Positions 18,413-25,959 of a stretch of DNA of 49,817 bases are shown here, piece by piece. A model generated the notes under the pieces. The model did no database searches and was not told where the DNA came from. It saw only the letters and a list, made by a program, of their open reading frames with translations. A program made the translations under genes and the position numbers. Each line of letters starts with the position of its first letter. The first letter of the stretch is position 1. The stretch comes from Myxococcales bacterium (GTDB lineage: Bacteria > Myxococcota > Polyangia > HGW-17 > SLPX01): NCBI GenBank assembly GCA_007131745.1, contig SLPX01000312.1:1-49817 (forward strand), given 5' to 3'.

Positions 18413-19855
18413 GTGCTGAATCACGAAGACAATTCGAACAGCGCGGATAACAAAGCTGATGAAAAGAATAAGGCCGACGGATTCACGGCGACTATCCTGG
18501 TGGCCGACGATGAAAAAAGCATCCTGGATTCCCTGGAAAGGATATTCCGAAAGGAAGGCCACCGAGTAATCACTGCGTCCAACGGCAAAAAAGCCCTTGA
18601 CGTGCTGAGATCGCAACGGATCGACATCGTGGTGACCGATTTATTGATGCCTGAAATGACGGGTGACGAGTTGCTGCGGGCCGCCAAGACGATTGCCCCC
18701 GAAGCGGAGGTCATATTGATGACGGCACACGGCACAGTGGAAAACGCGGTGGCCGCTATGAAAGAAGGAGCCTACGACTTCGTAACCAAGCCCTTGAAGC
18801 GAGCGCAAATGGTCCGCACCGTGAACAAGGCCATGGAGAAGCGTTCCTTGGTGCTGGAAAACCGCGCTCTTCGCGCTGAGTTGCAGGCGGCCACCGGGTA
18901 CGGGTCCATTGTCGGTTCCAGCGCTGCATTACGAAGAACACTGGATGTTATCGGTCAGGCCGCTCCGTCGGAAGCAACAGTGTTAATCATGGGCGAAAGC
19001 GGAACCGGAAAGGAACTTCTTGCCCGAGCGCTCCACCAGGGCAGTCAGCGGGCAAATAAACCTTTTGTCACGGTCAACTGTGCGGCCCTCCCGGAATCGA
19101 TCATAGAAGCCGAACTTTTCGGATATGAAAAGGGAGCTTTCACCGGGGCGGTTGCTTCCAGGGAAGGCAGGTTCGCAGCGTCCGACGGCGGCACGGTCTT
19201 CCTCGACGAAATAGGCGAACTTGCGCCGAATGTGCAGGTCAAGCTTTTGAGGGTGCTGCAAAACGGTGAACTCGAGCGCCTCGGTGGAAAAACTGTCCGT
19301 GTGAACGTAAGGGTCGTGGCCGCTACAAACAAGAACCTGGCAAACGAGGTACGTGAGGGACGTTTCCGGGAAGACCTTTACTATCGCCTCAATGTCATTT
19401 CGGTCGAGGTGCCGCCGCTTCGTCACCGCCTGGAAGACGTCGTGTTGCTGGCCGAACATTTCCTGGCTCGCTTCCGAAATAAGAATCGGAAAACCGTGAT
19501 GGGTTTTACCGATGAAACGCTGGACCGGCTGACTCACTACGACTGGCCCGGAAACGTACGCGAACTCGAAAATGCAATTGAACGCGCTGTGGTAATGACC
19601 CGCAGCGAACAAATCGAGGTACAGGATCTTCCGCCCGAAGTCCGCCGGGCGCCCGCGTATGAAGGCCGGGTGATGAGTTTTCCGATCGGGACCCGGCTGG
19701 AAGAAATTGAACGCCGCGTCGTCCTGGAAACACTCAGGCACGCGAAAGGCGACAAGAGTTTGGCCGCCCAGCTTCTGGGCATAGCCACGAGAACCGTATA
19801 TAGAAAGCTGGAGGCTTTCCGTGCCGAGGAGGAAACCGACGAACGCGAAGAATGA
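18413..19855 (+). CDS. Sigma-54-dependent NtrC-family response regulator (first)
   Basis: A 480-residue regulator. A receiver domain comes first (ILVADDEKS, with the phosphorylatable Asp in VVTDLLMPEM), then the AAA+ domain with Walker A GESGTGKE, GAFTGAV (the sigma-54 contact loop) and LDEIGEL, and a Fis-type HTH at the end (SLAAQLLGIATRTVYRKLE). GTG 18413 is preceded by GGGAG at 6 bases; the frame stays open to 18335. The N-terminal ~20 residues are Asn/Asp/Lys-rich. It is first in an operon: the histidine kinase start lies inside its last 35 bases, so the two are coupled partners. Confidence 0.9.
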   Translation: MLNHEDNSNSADNKADEKNKADGFTATILVADDEKSILDSLERIFRKEGHRVITASNGKKALDVLRSQRIDIVVTDLLMPEMTGDELLRAAKTIAPEAEVILMTAHGTVENAVAAMKEGAYDFVTKPLKRAQMVRTVNKAMEKRSLVLENRALRAELQAATGYGSIVGSSAALRRTLDVIGQAAPSEATVLIMGESGTGKELLARALHQGSQRANKPFVTVNCAALPESIIEAELFGYEKGAFTGAVASREGRFAASDGGTVFLDEIGELAPNVQVKLLRVLQNGELERLGGKTVRVNVRVVAATNKNLANEVREGRFREDLYYRLNVISVEVPPLRHRLEDVVLLAEHFLARFRNKNRKTVMGFTDETLDRLTHYDWPGNVRELENAIERAVVMTRSEQIEVQDLPPEVRRAPAYEGRVMSFPIGTRLEEIERRVVLETLRHAKGDKSLAAQLLGIATRTVYRKLEAFRAEEETDEREE

Positions 19856-21443
19856 AAATCGCCGGGTGAAAGAGAAGCTTCCTCCAGGGCGGCACCTTGA
19901 CGATGTTGTCGATGGAAGGGTTTTGACAAAGAGATCCGGACTTTCCATTTTCTGGAAGCTGCTTCTTATCTGCGTGCTTCCGGCGGTGATCACATTCGGC
20001 GGGTTCGGATTCATGGCTCACTACGAAAGCAGGGCTACCCTGGAAAGGGAACTCGGCCGGCGATTGGTGGCGGTCGCACAAGCCGGGGCATCAACGATGC
20101 GCCTGGACGAAGTGCTGTTCCTGGAACCCGGTGACGAGGAAAGCCGCGTGTACAAGAGTTTGCAGCGTCGCCTTGAAAACATACGCGACGCATCCGGGAT
20201 GTCGCGCGTGTTTCTGATCAATACCGATATGCAAAGCATCGTAGACACCCAAGAGGGGCAAGCTATCGGCGACAGGTTCTATCACTTGGACGTGCAGCAT
20301 TCCTTTCTCATGGAAGTACTTGAAAAAGGCTCCGGGTCGTCCCTCCTCTACAAGTCGGGAGGCAAGTACTACAAAAGCGGCTTTGCCGTCATCAGGGATG
20401 AAGACGGTGAACCCAGGGCGATCGTGGTCGTGGAAGGCAGGGCCGAACAATACGAAATCCTGGGTGCCCTGAGCCGGCGGCTTTTCATGCTGGGCGGAGG
20501 CGGAGCTCTCATTTTAATCGCCCTGAGCGCTTTCTTTGCAAGACGCATGGCGGTACCGCTCAAAAAACTTGAAAGCGCTGCGAAACTCATGGCCGGAGGC
20601 ACCTTGGACCAGCCCATCCACGTTCAGGGAAGCGGTGAAGTGGCGCTGGTGTCTCATTCGATGGAGAAAATGCGGCAGGAACTTCAAAGAAGAGACGAAC
20701 AACTCAGGATGATGCTTGCCGGCGTGGCTCACGAGGTAAGAAATCCACTTGGAGGAATGGAACTCATAGTGGGAATGCTGCGGGAGGACCTCGAAGGTGA
20801 ACCCGAAAAAATCGACGCGGTGGACCGGATCAAGCGGGAACTTGATTACTTGGGAAAAGTCGTGAAGGATTTCCTGGAATATGCCCGGTGGGATTTAAAG
20901 GAAACCATGGCCGTCAACCTGGCCGACGCGGTGAAAGAAGGGATGGAACTGTTGGCGCCTGAAGCTGCAAAGCACGGGGTAACGCTCGATTCGGGAACCG
21001 TGCCGGCGGAAATCCTGGTGATGTGCGCTCGCGAAGAAGTGCGAAGGGTTGTTTTGAACATGGTTGGAAACGCTATACACGCGGCCGGAGAACATGCACG
21101 CGCGCTGAAAGAAGACAATGCCGGCGGACAACTCGAAGATCCGGCCGAGGGAACCGTCTGGGCGGAAATATCACGTTGTGAAAGAAACGGAGTTTCGTTT
21201 GTGGAGCTTTGGGTCTGCGACAACGGTCCCGGTGTCGATCCCGAATACGCTGAAAAGATATTCGAACCTTTCTACACGAGCAAACAACAAGGAACCGGCC
21301 TGGGACTGGCCCTCGGGCGAAAGGTGGCGGAAGCGCACGGAGGATACCTGGAAGTGCGCACCGAACGAAATAAAACAGGGGGCGCTGTTTTTGTGCTCGG
21401 CCTCCCGGGCGCAAGTGTCTCCACGAATAAAAATGACGCGTAA
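19821..21443 (+). CDS. Membrane histidine kinase
   Basis: A 540-residue sensor kinase. After a basic cytosolic start, helix 1 is at about residues 43-66. A periplasmic sensor domain of about 150 residues (single-Cache-like by strand pattern, VFLINTDMQSIVDTQEG) is followed by helix 2 (LFMLGGGGALILIALSAFF) and a HAMP-like segment. The kinase core has the His in GVAHEVRNPLGG at about 303, the N box NMVGNAIHAAGE, DNGPG and GTGLGLALGRK. GTG 19821 has GGAGG 6 bases upstream and overlaps the first regulator by 35 bases. It is flanked by two NtrC-type regulators, so it may phosphorylate one or both. The ligand is unknown. Confidence 0.9.
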   Translation: MPRRKPTNAKNENRRVKEKLPPGRHLDDVVDGRVLTKRSGLSIFWKLLLICVLPAVITFGGFGFMAHYESRATLERELGRRLVAVAQAGASTMRLDEVLFLEPGDEESRVYKSLQRRLENIRDASGMSRVFLINTDMQSIVDTQEGQAIGDRFYHLDVQHSFLMEVLEKGSGSSLLYKSGGKYYKSGFAVIRDEDGEPRAIVVVEGRAEQYEILGALSRRLFMLGGGGALILIALSAFFARRMAVPLKKLESAAKLMAGGTLDQPIHVQGSGEVALVSHSMEKMRQELQRRDEQLRMMLAGVAHEVRNPLGGMELIVGMLREDLEGEPEKIDAVDRIKRELDYLGKVVKDFLEYARWDLKETMAVNLADAVKEGMELLAPEAAKHGVTLDSGTVPAEILVMCAREEVRRVVLNMVGNAIHAAGEHARALKEDNAGGQLEDPAEGTVWAEISRCERNGVSFVELWVCDNGPGVDPEYAEKIFEPFYTSKQQGTGLGLALGRKVAEAHGGYLEVRTERNKTGGAVFVLGLPGASVSTNKNDA

Positions 21444-21448
21444 ATGAG

Positions 21449-21466
21449 GGTTGCGTTTTTGCAACC
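21449..21466 (+). promoter_or_regulatory. Candidate sigma-54 promoter overlapping a stem-loop
   Basis: GG at 21449-21450 and GC at 21461-21462 are separated by exactly 10 bases, and the -12 side reads TTTTTGCA, a classic sigma-54 element. The -24 side (GGGTTG) is weaker than the consensus. The same bases form the perfect stem GGTTGC-N6-GCAACC. It lies 65 bases upstream of the second regulator gene, itself a sigma-54 activator. A terminator reading is less likely because no T-run follows the stem. Confidence 0.45.
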
Positions 21467-21530
21467 GGGAACAATTCAGTGGAACCGGTGGTTGGTGCAT
21501 GATGGCGTTTGAACACAAAGGGAACTATTC

Positions 21531-22925
21531 ATGGCAAGCATCCTGGTGATCGATGATCATGAGACAATTCGAATGGCGCTCAGCCAAATCGTCAAGAAGA
21601 TGGGACACCAATCTTACGAAGCGTCTTCCGGAAAAGAGGGACTGGACATCTTTCAGAAGCACTCCGTGGACTTCGTCATCACGGATCTCAAAATGGACCA
21701 CATGGACGGATCGGAAGTTCTGAGGAGAATCTCCGACAACGACCCGGACGTGCCCGTTATGATCGTGACGGCGTACGGAACGGTCGAAGCCGCGGTGGAA
21801 GCGATGAAGCTGGGCGCTTTTGATTTCATCACCAAGCCTTTCACCCCCGGAGAGGTCAGGCTGAAGATCGATCGGGCGCTCGAATTGGTGAAAACCCGCA
21901 GGGCCAGGAGTCGACTCGAAGGAGAAACCGAGATCCTTCGCAAAGAGTTGCGCGATGGAGTAGGTGAACTCAAGGGAAGCTCCGAGTGCATGCAACAGGT
22001 GTACAGGGCGGTCGAAAAAGTGGCGCCGACCGACGCCAACGTGATGATTTTCGGCGAAAGCGGAACAGGAAAAGAACTCGTAGCGCGAGCGATTCACGAA
22101 AAAAGCGGAAGAGCCTCCGGGCCTTTCATCCCGGTCAATTGTGGAGCGCTCTCGCCCGGTCTCCTGGAAAGTGAAATCTTCGGACACGAAAAAGGGGCGT
22201 TCACCGGAGCTGTGAAGAGAAAGATGGGCAGATTCGAGTTGGCCGACGGAGGCACCCTGTTCCTCGACGAGATTTCCGAGGTGAGTCTCGACGTGCAGGT
22301 CAAGCTGCTGCGGGTCGTCCAGGAGAGGATTTTCGAAAGAGTCGGCAGCGAGCGCAGCCAGTCCGTGGACGTGCGCATCCTGGCCGCCACTAACAAGGAT
22401 CTCGAACAGGCTGTAAAAGATGGAAGTTTCAGACAGGACCTTTTTTACAGGCTGATGGTCGTCCCTATACACATTCCGCCGCTCAGGGACAGACGCTCAG
22501 ACATCCCTGAACTTGTCCGCTACTTTATTTCAAAACACGGCACCCGCATGGGATCCGGAGTGACTCGAATCAGCAACGAAGCCGTGGGAATCCTCATGTC
22601 CCACACGTGGCCCGGAAATGTCAGGGAACTTGAAAACGCTGTGGAACAAGCGCTGGTATTCGCGGAGGGCGATACGATCACGCCCGACGCGCTTCCCGAA
22701 CACATGAGAGGGAGTGGTGGATCAGCTTATTCACTGACCGTGCCCGAACACGACGCCACCTTGCCGGAAGTCTTGGACGCCCTGGAAAAACAGCTTATCC
22801 TGAGAGCATACAAGGAATCAGGCGGAGTGAAGACCGAAACAGCCAGGCGCCTTGGAATAAAAACCTCGGCGCTGTATTATAAACTTGAAAAATACGGGAT
22901 CGACAAAGATGCGCCCCCAACGTAG
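21531..22925 (+). CDS. Sigma-54-dependent NtrC-family response regulator (second)
   Basis: A 464-residue regulator with the same plan as the first: receiver (ILVIDDHETI, Asp in VITDLKMDHMDG), AAA+ domain (GESGTGKE, GAFTGAV, FLDEISE) and C-terminal HTH (TARRLGIKTSALYYKLEKYGI). The GAFTGA loop is intact, so it should activate sigma-54 polymerase. Sequence outside the core differs enough from the first regulator to bind other sites. ATG 21531 has GGGA at 8 bases. A candidate sigma-54 promoter lies in the 87-base gap upstream, allowing autoregulation or activation by the first regulator. Confidence 0.9.
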   Translation: MASILVIDDHETIRMALSQIVKKMGHQSYEASSGKEGLDIFQKHSVDFVITDLKMDHMDGSEVLRRISDNDPDVPVMIVTAYGTVEAAVEAMKLGAFDFITKPFTPGEVRLKIDRALELVKTRRARSRLEGETEILRKELRDGVGELKGSSECMQQVYRAVEKVAPTDANVMIFGESGTGKELVARAIHEKSGRASGPFIPVNCGALSPGLLESEIFGHEKGAFTGAVKRKMGRFELADGGTLFLDEISEVSLDVQVKLLRVVQERIFERVGSERSQSVDVRILAATNKDLEQAVKDGSFRQDLFYRLMVVPIHIPPLRDRRSDIPELVRYFISKHGTRMGSGVTRISNEAVGILMSHTWPGNVRELENAVEQALVFAEGDTITPDALPEHMRGSGGSAYSLTVPEHDATLPEVLDALEKQLILRAYKESGGVKTETARRLGIKTSALYYKLEKYGIDKDAPPT

Positions 22926-22960
22926 AAATTACACACAATGAAACCCGGAAGGAGACGGGA

Positions 22961-23869
22961 ATGGAGAAGAGACGACCCCCAACCGCATTCTGCAAAAAAC
23001 ATGAAAACAAGGCCGAAAATCCAACAAAGAGAGGTATTCCGCGGAAATTGTTCGGCATTCCGACCCTGCTTCTCGTTTTGACGGCCCTGCCGGCGGCTCA
23101 TTGCAGGTGCAATCGTCACACCCGGAGCGACAAAGTCGTGGGAAAGTCGGATACAGAGGCCCCGGATAAGAGGATCGCCGACAAATCCGAAGAAGAAACC
23201 GCTCTTGTTCAACCCGAGAAAGCCGACCCCCCCGGCACGGACCAATACGCCGAGCAGCGAAACACCATGGTTTCAAGACATATTGAAGCCCGAGGCGTCA
23301 AGGATCCCCGCATTCTCGCGGCCATGCGCAAAATAAAACGACATCTTTTCGTGCCGTCCTTTATGCAGCCCAGAGCCTATGAAGACCGTCCCCTCCCGAT
23401 AGGCAGAAACCAGACGATATCCCAGCCGTTTATCGTCGCGTTCATGACCATGGCGCTGGACCTTGAGAAAAGCGACAAAGTGCTCGAAATCGGAACGGGT
23501 TCCGGCTACCAGGTCGCGGTTCTGGCCGAGCTGGTGGACGAAGTCTACACGATAGAGATCCTGGAACCCCTGGCAAAACAGGCAAGAAAACTCCTGGACG
23601 GCTTAGGCTACGACAACATTCGGTACAAAATCGGCGACGGTTACCGCGGTTGGCCTGAAGAAGCTCCTTTCGACGCCATAATGGTCACCGCCTCGCCCGA
23701 CCACATACCGGAACCTTTGCTGGAACAGCTCGCCATCGGAGGCAGGCTCGTGATCCCGGTGAAAAACGACCTGTTGAGGATCACCAAGACAGAGGACGGA
23801 TTAAAAAGACAAGTTCTCCTGCCGGTTCGTTTCGTGCCCATGACCGGCGAAGCTCAGGAACCCCGCTGA
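22961..23869 (+). CDS. Exported protein-L-isoaspartate O-methyltransferase
   Basis: A 302-residue enzyme that methylates isoaspartate in damaged proteins. The catalytic domain has QTISQPFIVAFMT and the SAM-binding VLEIGTGSGYQVAVL, then DGYRGWPEEAPFDAIMVTA, as in Pcm. Unlike cytosolic Pcm, it has an N-terminal basic segment plus a hydrophobic stretch (LLLVLTALPAAHCRC) and a ~60-residue charged linker, so it is likely exported or anchored. The Cys could be lipidated, but His at -1 makes that doubtful. ATG 22961 has GGAG at 6 bases. It follows the second regulator by 35 bases and may share its transcript. SAM supply outside the cytosol is unexplained. Confidence 0.85.
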   Translation: MEKRRPPTAFCKKHENKAENPTKRGIPRKLFGIPTLLLVLTALPAAHCRCNRHTRSDKVVGKSDTEAPDKRIADKSEEETALVQPEKADPPGTDQYAEQRNTMVSRHIEARGVKDPRILAAMRKIKRHLFVPSFMQPRAYEDRPLPIGRNQTISQPFIVAFMTMALDLEKSDKVLEIGTGSGYQVAVLAELVDEVYTIEILEPLAKQARKLLDGLGYDNIRYKIGDGYRGWPEEAPFDAIMVTASPDHIPEPLLEQLAIGGRLVIPVKNDLLRITKTEDGLKRQVLLPVRFVPMTGEAQEPR

Positions 23870-24046
23870 CCATGTAGACGCACCGCCCGTAAACTGAGCC
23901 GGTCACCGCTTATAAACTGATCCGCTTCAGCCCCGAACCCTTAAGCCGAACCAAGCCGCCACGGCTGCTGCTCAGCCTCTATTGAAACGAACCGGCAGGA
24001 CAACGGTCAAAAACAACGATCAACCAGCATTCACTGGATAAAATAC

Positions 24047-24499
24047 TTATTGGGGGTCTGACACTATGACTGTTCCATCAAGGCTTATTTTTATCAAATC
24101 ATCGTGTTTCACATGATCCAGAAACTCAACTCCCAGACCGTCTACTGCTATTATTCTTTTTCCTGCCCAGAACGTTGAGAGAACTATACCTGCCGCAGCG
24201 AGTGAATCTATTCGATCAGAGAACAGGAGCGCTTTTGGTTGAACGTCCATCTTAGCCAAATTCATGAATGCAAGCCCTGCTGTCGTTGAGCCAATCGAAC
24301 AAGGCATGCATATGATCTTGTGTGTCAGATCCCTACCAAAAATATCTGGATTGTTCCTGTCGCCGGAAATGGCCCTGCGAGAGTTGCGCATTATGCATTT
24401 CAAATACACGGCCAGAGTGTTAAACCCAAGCTTCGATACAATCGCACAACCCCGTGTCTCTCCAGGCAAAACCGGTCTACCCTGAAATGACCTGCTCAT
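24047..24499 (-). CDS. Aconitase X small (swivel) subunit, AcnX type
   Basis: A 150-residue DUF126-type swivel domain. The start MSRSFQGRPVLPGETRG is the family's conserved opening, and the blocks NPDIFGRDL, CSIGSTTAGL and GKRIIAVDGLGVEFL follow. It works with the large subunit as a dehydratase of the aconitase superfamily. ATG 24499 has GAGG 8 bases upstream; the frame is open to 24529 without support. It is encoded 41 bases after the large subunit. Both genes are AT-richer by eye than neighbours, suggesting transfer. Two AcnX activities are known: hydroxyproline dehydratase and archaeal mevalonate-5-phosphate dehydratase. Neither can be chosen here. Confidence 0.82.
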   Translation of the reverse strand: MSRSFQGRPVLPGETRGCAIVSKLGFNTLAVYLKCIMRNSRRAISGDRNNPDIFGRDLTHKIICMPCSIGSTTAGLAFMNLAKMDVQPKALLFSDRIDSLAAAGIVLSTFWAGKRIIAVDGLGVEFLDHVKHDDLIKISLDGTVIVSDPQ

Positions 24500-24540
24500 A
24501 ACTCCATCCTCGAATAGAGAAAAACACACTCACAAGCTCG

Positions 24541-25803
24541 CTACCCATGTATTATTCTCTGCAACAGTTCGTCATCCCTATAATAGAAAGCCGATGTGTA
24601 AGTCCTCAGCTTGTTCGAGTTTGTTATCACCATCCTCCGAGACGTGATCGGATTGTTCATATGCGCCAGCGGACAAATCGAAGTCAAATGTATCCGGCTA
24701 TGCCTCAGTTTCGTCCGCTCATTCTCACTAAAATGCTTTCCAATCCCTGGAGACGCACATAGAATCACATCCATCGCAGCTTTCCGCCTATTCGCCAAAG
24801 CTAGTGATTCGGAGATCCGCTCCAACCAACACCTAGCCTGGCGCAATGAAAAATGGGGACATCCAAGAATGCACTGCGCCGGCCTTCTTTTCTTTTCCTT
24901 GGAAGCTGAACGATAACCATTGTAAACTTCATCAAGAAACTCATCACTGACAACCAAGCGCTTTGCATCAGACCTGACAAGATCTCTGCCGAATCTCTGG
25001 GCCTCCGGTGTGACGTTCTCAACATGAAATAATCCGACCGAACCACTACTCGCCGCAGCCGCGCCCAAATCCTTGAGATAATCAAGAACATCCGGATGAC
25101 CCATATCTACCAAATGTCTGTCAAGATTAATGATATAAGGAACCTTGTCCACCACAACCTTCCCTATTGCTCCACCCAGCATCTGTGCATCAGGCAACTT
25201 GTCCGCATCAAGCTCAATGACATAATCAGCGCTACGGTTTTCGTCCTTCAACAAACCAAATAAAGGTGCTTTTCCAAGAGCGTTACACAAGAAATCTATT
25301 CCTCCGGAGTTTCTGTTGCTGCGCGCTCCCAGACACGAGTTGGCGTAAACAACCGCTGATGACTCCGACCAGGCAAGATTGCTTCCGAAGGCAGGCACGT
25401 TGTTCAACTCCTCCAAATAACAGGCACACGAAAAAGATGAACGACTGCTAAGTCCGAACCTATCAAGCAGGTTCTCATAACGCTGCTGATCACTGAAAAT
25501 AAACATGTTCAGCAGCCGTTCCGGCAACGAATAGGAGATGTTTTTATAATCCACCGGACGTGGATTGACCGTAAAATGCTCAAAAGAAGTGATGCCGCAG
25601 TCTACAAGCTTCTCAAGCATGGAAAAAGTTGGTCGCAACGTCCTTGCTCCAACCGATAGCACAAGGTGTGGTCTTCCCTGCAATGGCACGAGCCTCTCTG
25701 CCTCAAATATCTCGCCATACTGAACTACCGACCTGATGACCTTCTGCCACACTTCTCCCCTCTTGCCGTCATACATCAACATCTCATCATCGGAAAGCTT
25801 CAT
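24541..25803 (-). CDS. Aconitase X large (catalytic) subunit
   Basis: A 420-residue DUF521/AcnX catalytic subunit. Family blocks include MKLSDDEMLMYDGKRGE at the start, FSCACYLE, ANSCLGARSNRNSGGIDF, an ILGCPHFS block and CASPGIGKHF. The several Cys positions fit a metal or Fe-S site as described for AcnX enzymes. It forms the active enzyme with the swivel subunit encoded downstream. Neither proline nor mevalonate pathway genes lie beside it, so the substrate is open. ATG 25803 has a GAGG about 20 bases upstream, a weak site. A candidate sigma-70 promoter is at 25858-25887. Confidence 0.88.
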   Translation of the reverse strand: MKLSDDEMLMYDGKRGEVWQKVIRSVVQYGEIFEAERLVPLQGRPHLVLSVGARTLRPTFSMLEKLVDCGITSFEHFTVNPRPVDYKNISYSLPERLLNMFIFSDQQRYENLLDRFGLSSRSSFSCACYLEELNNVPAFGSNLAWSESSAVVYANSCLGARSNRNSGGIDFLCNALGKAPLFGLLKDENRSADYVIELDADKLPDAQMLGGAIGKVVVDKVPYIINLDRHLVDMGHPDVLDYLKDLGAAAASSGSVGLFHVENVTPEAQRFGRDLVRSDAKRLVVSDEFLDEVYNGYRSASKEKKRRPAQCILGCPHFSLRQARCWLERISESLALANRRKAAMDVILCASPGIGKHFSENERTKLRHSRIHLTSICPLAHMNNPITSRRMVITNSNKLRTYTSAFYYRDDELLQRIIHG

Positions 25804-25857
25804 TTTCGTATCGGCCTCAATCGAGGACTATCCTTGCGACCTGGAACAGAAATGCAA

Positions 25858-25887
25858 ATGTTACTGTTGTTAGCGGGTGTTTGTCAA
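25858..25887 (-). promoter_or_regulatory. Candidate sigma-70 promoter for the AcnX genes
   Basis: On the minus strand: perfect TTGACA at 25887-25882, an 18-base spacer, and TAACAT (4 of 6) at 25863-25858. It lies about 55 bases upstream of the large-subunit ATG. Confidence 0.5.
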
Positions 25888-25959
25888 CTTCGCCCCGTAT
25901 GTTTGTATTCAGTCAGATTGAATCCAGGCCGGTCAACCGGTCGCGGGACCTGCCGATTT

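Noticed and set aside
18983..20014. A 343-residue minus-strand frame across the first NtrC regulator and kinase junction
   Set aside because: Lies opposite two well-supported genes; composition is that of an antisense frame.
24047..25803. AcnX as part of an archaeal-type mevalonate pathway feeding the squalene/phytoene synthase at 42511
   Set aside because: The genes are 17 kb apart and no other mevalonate gene is in the window; the link is speculation.
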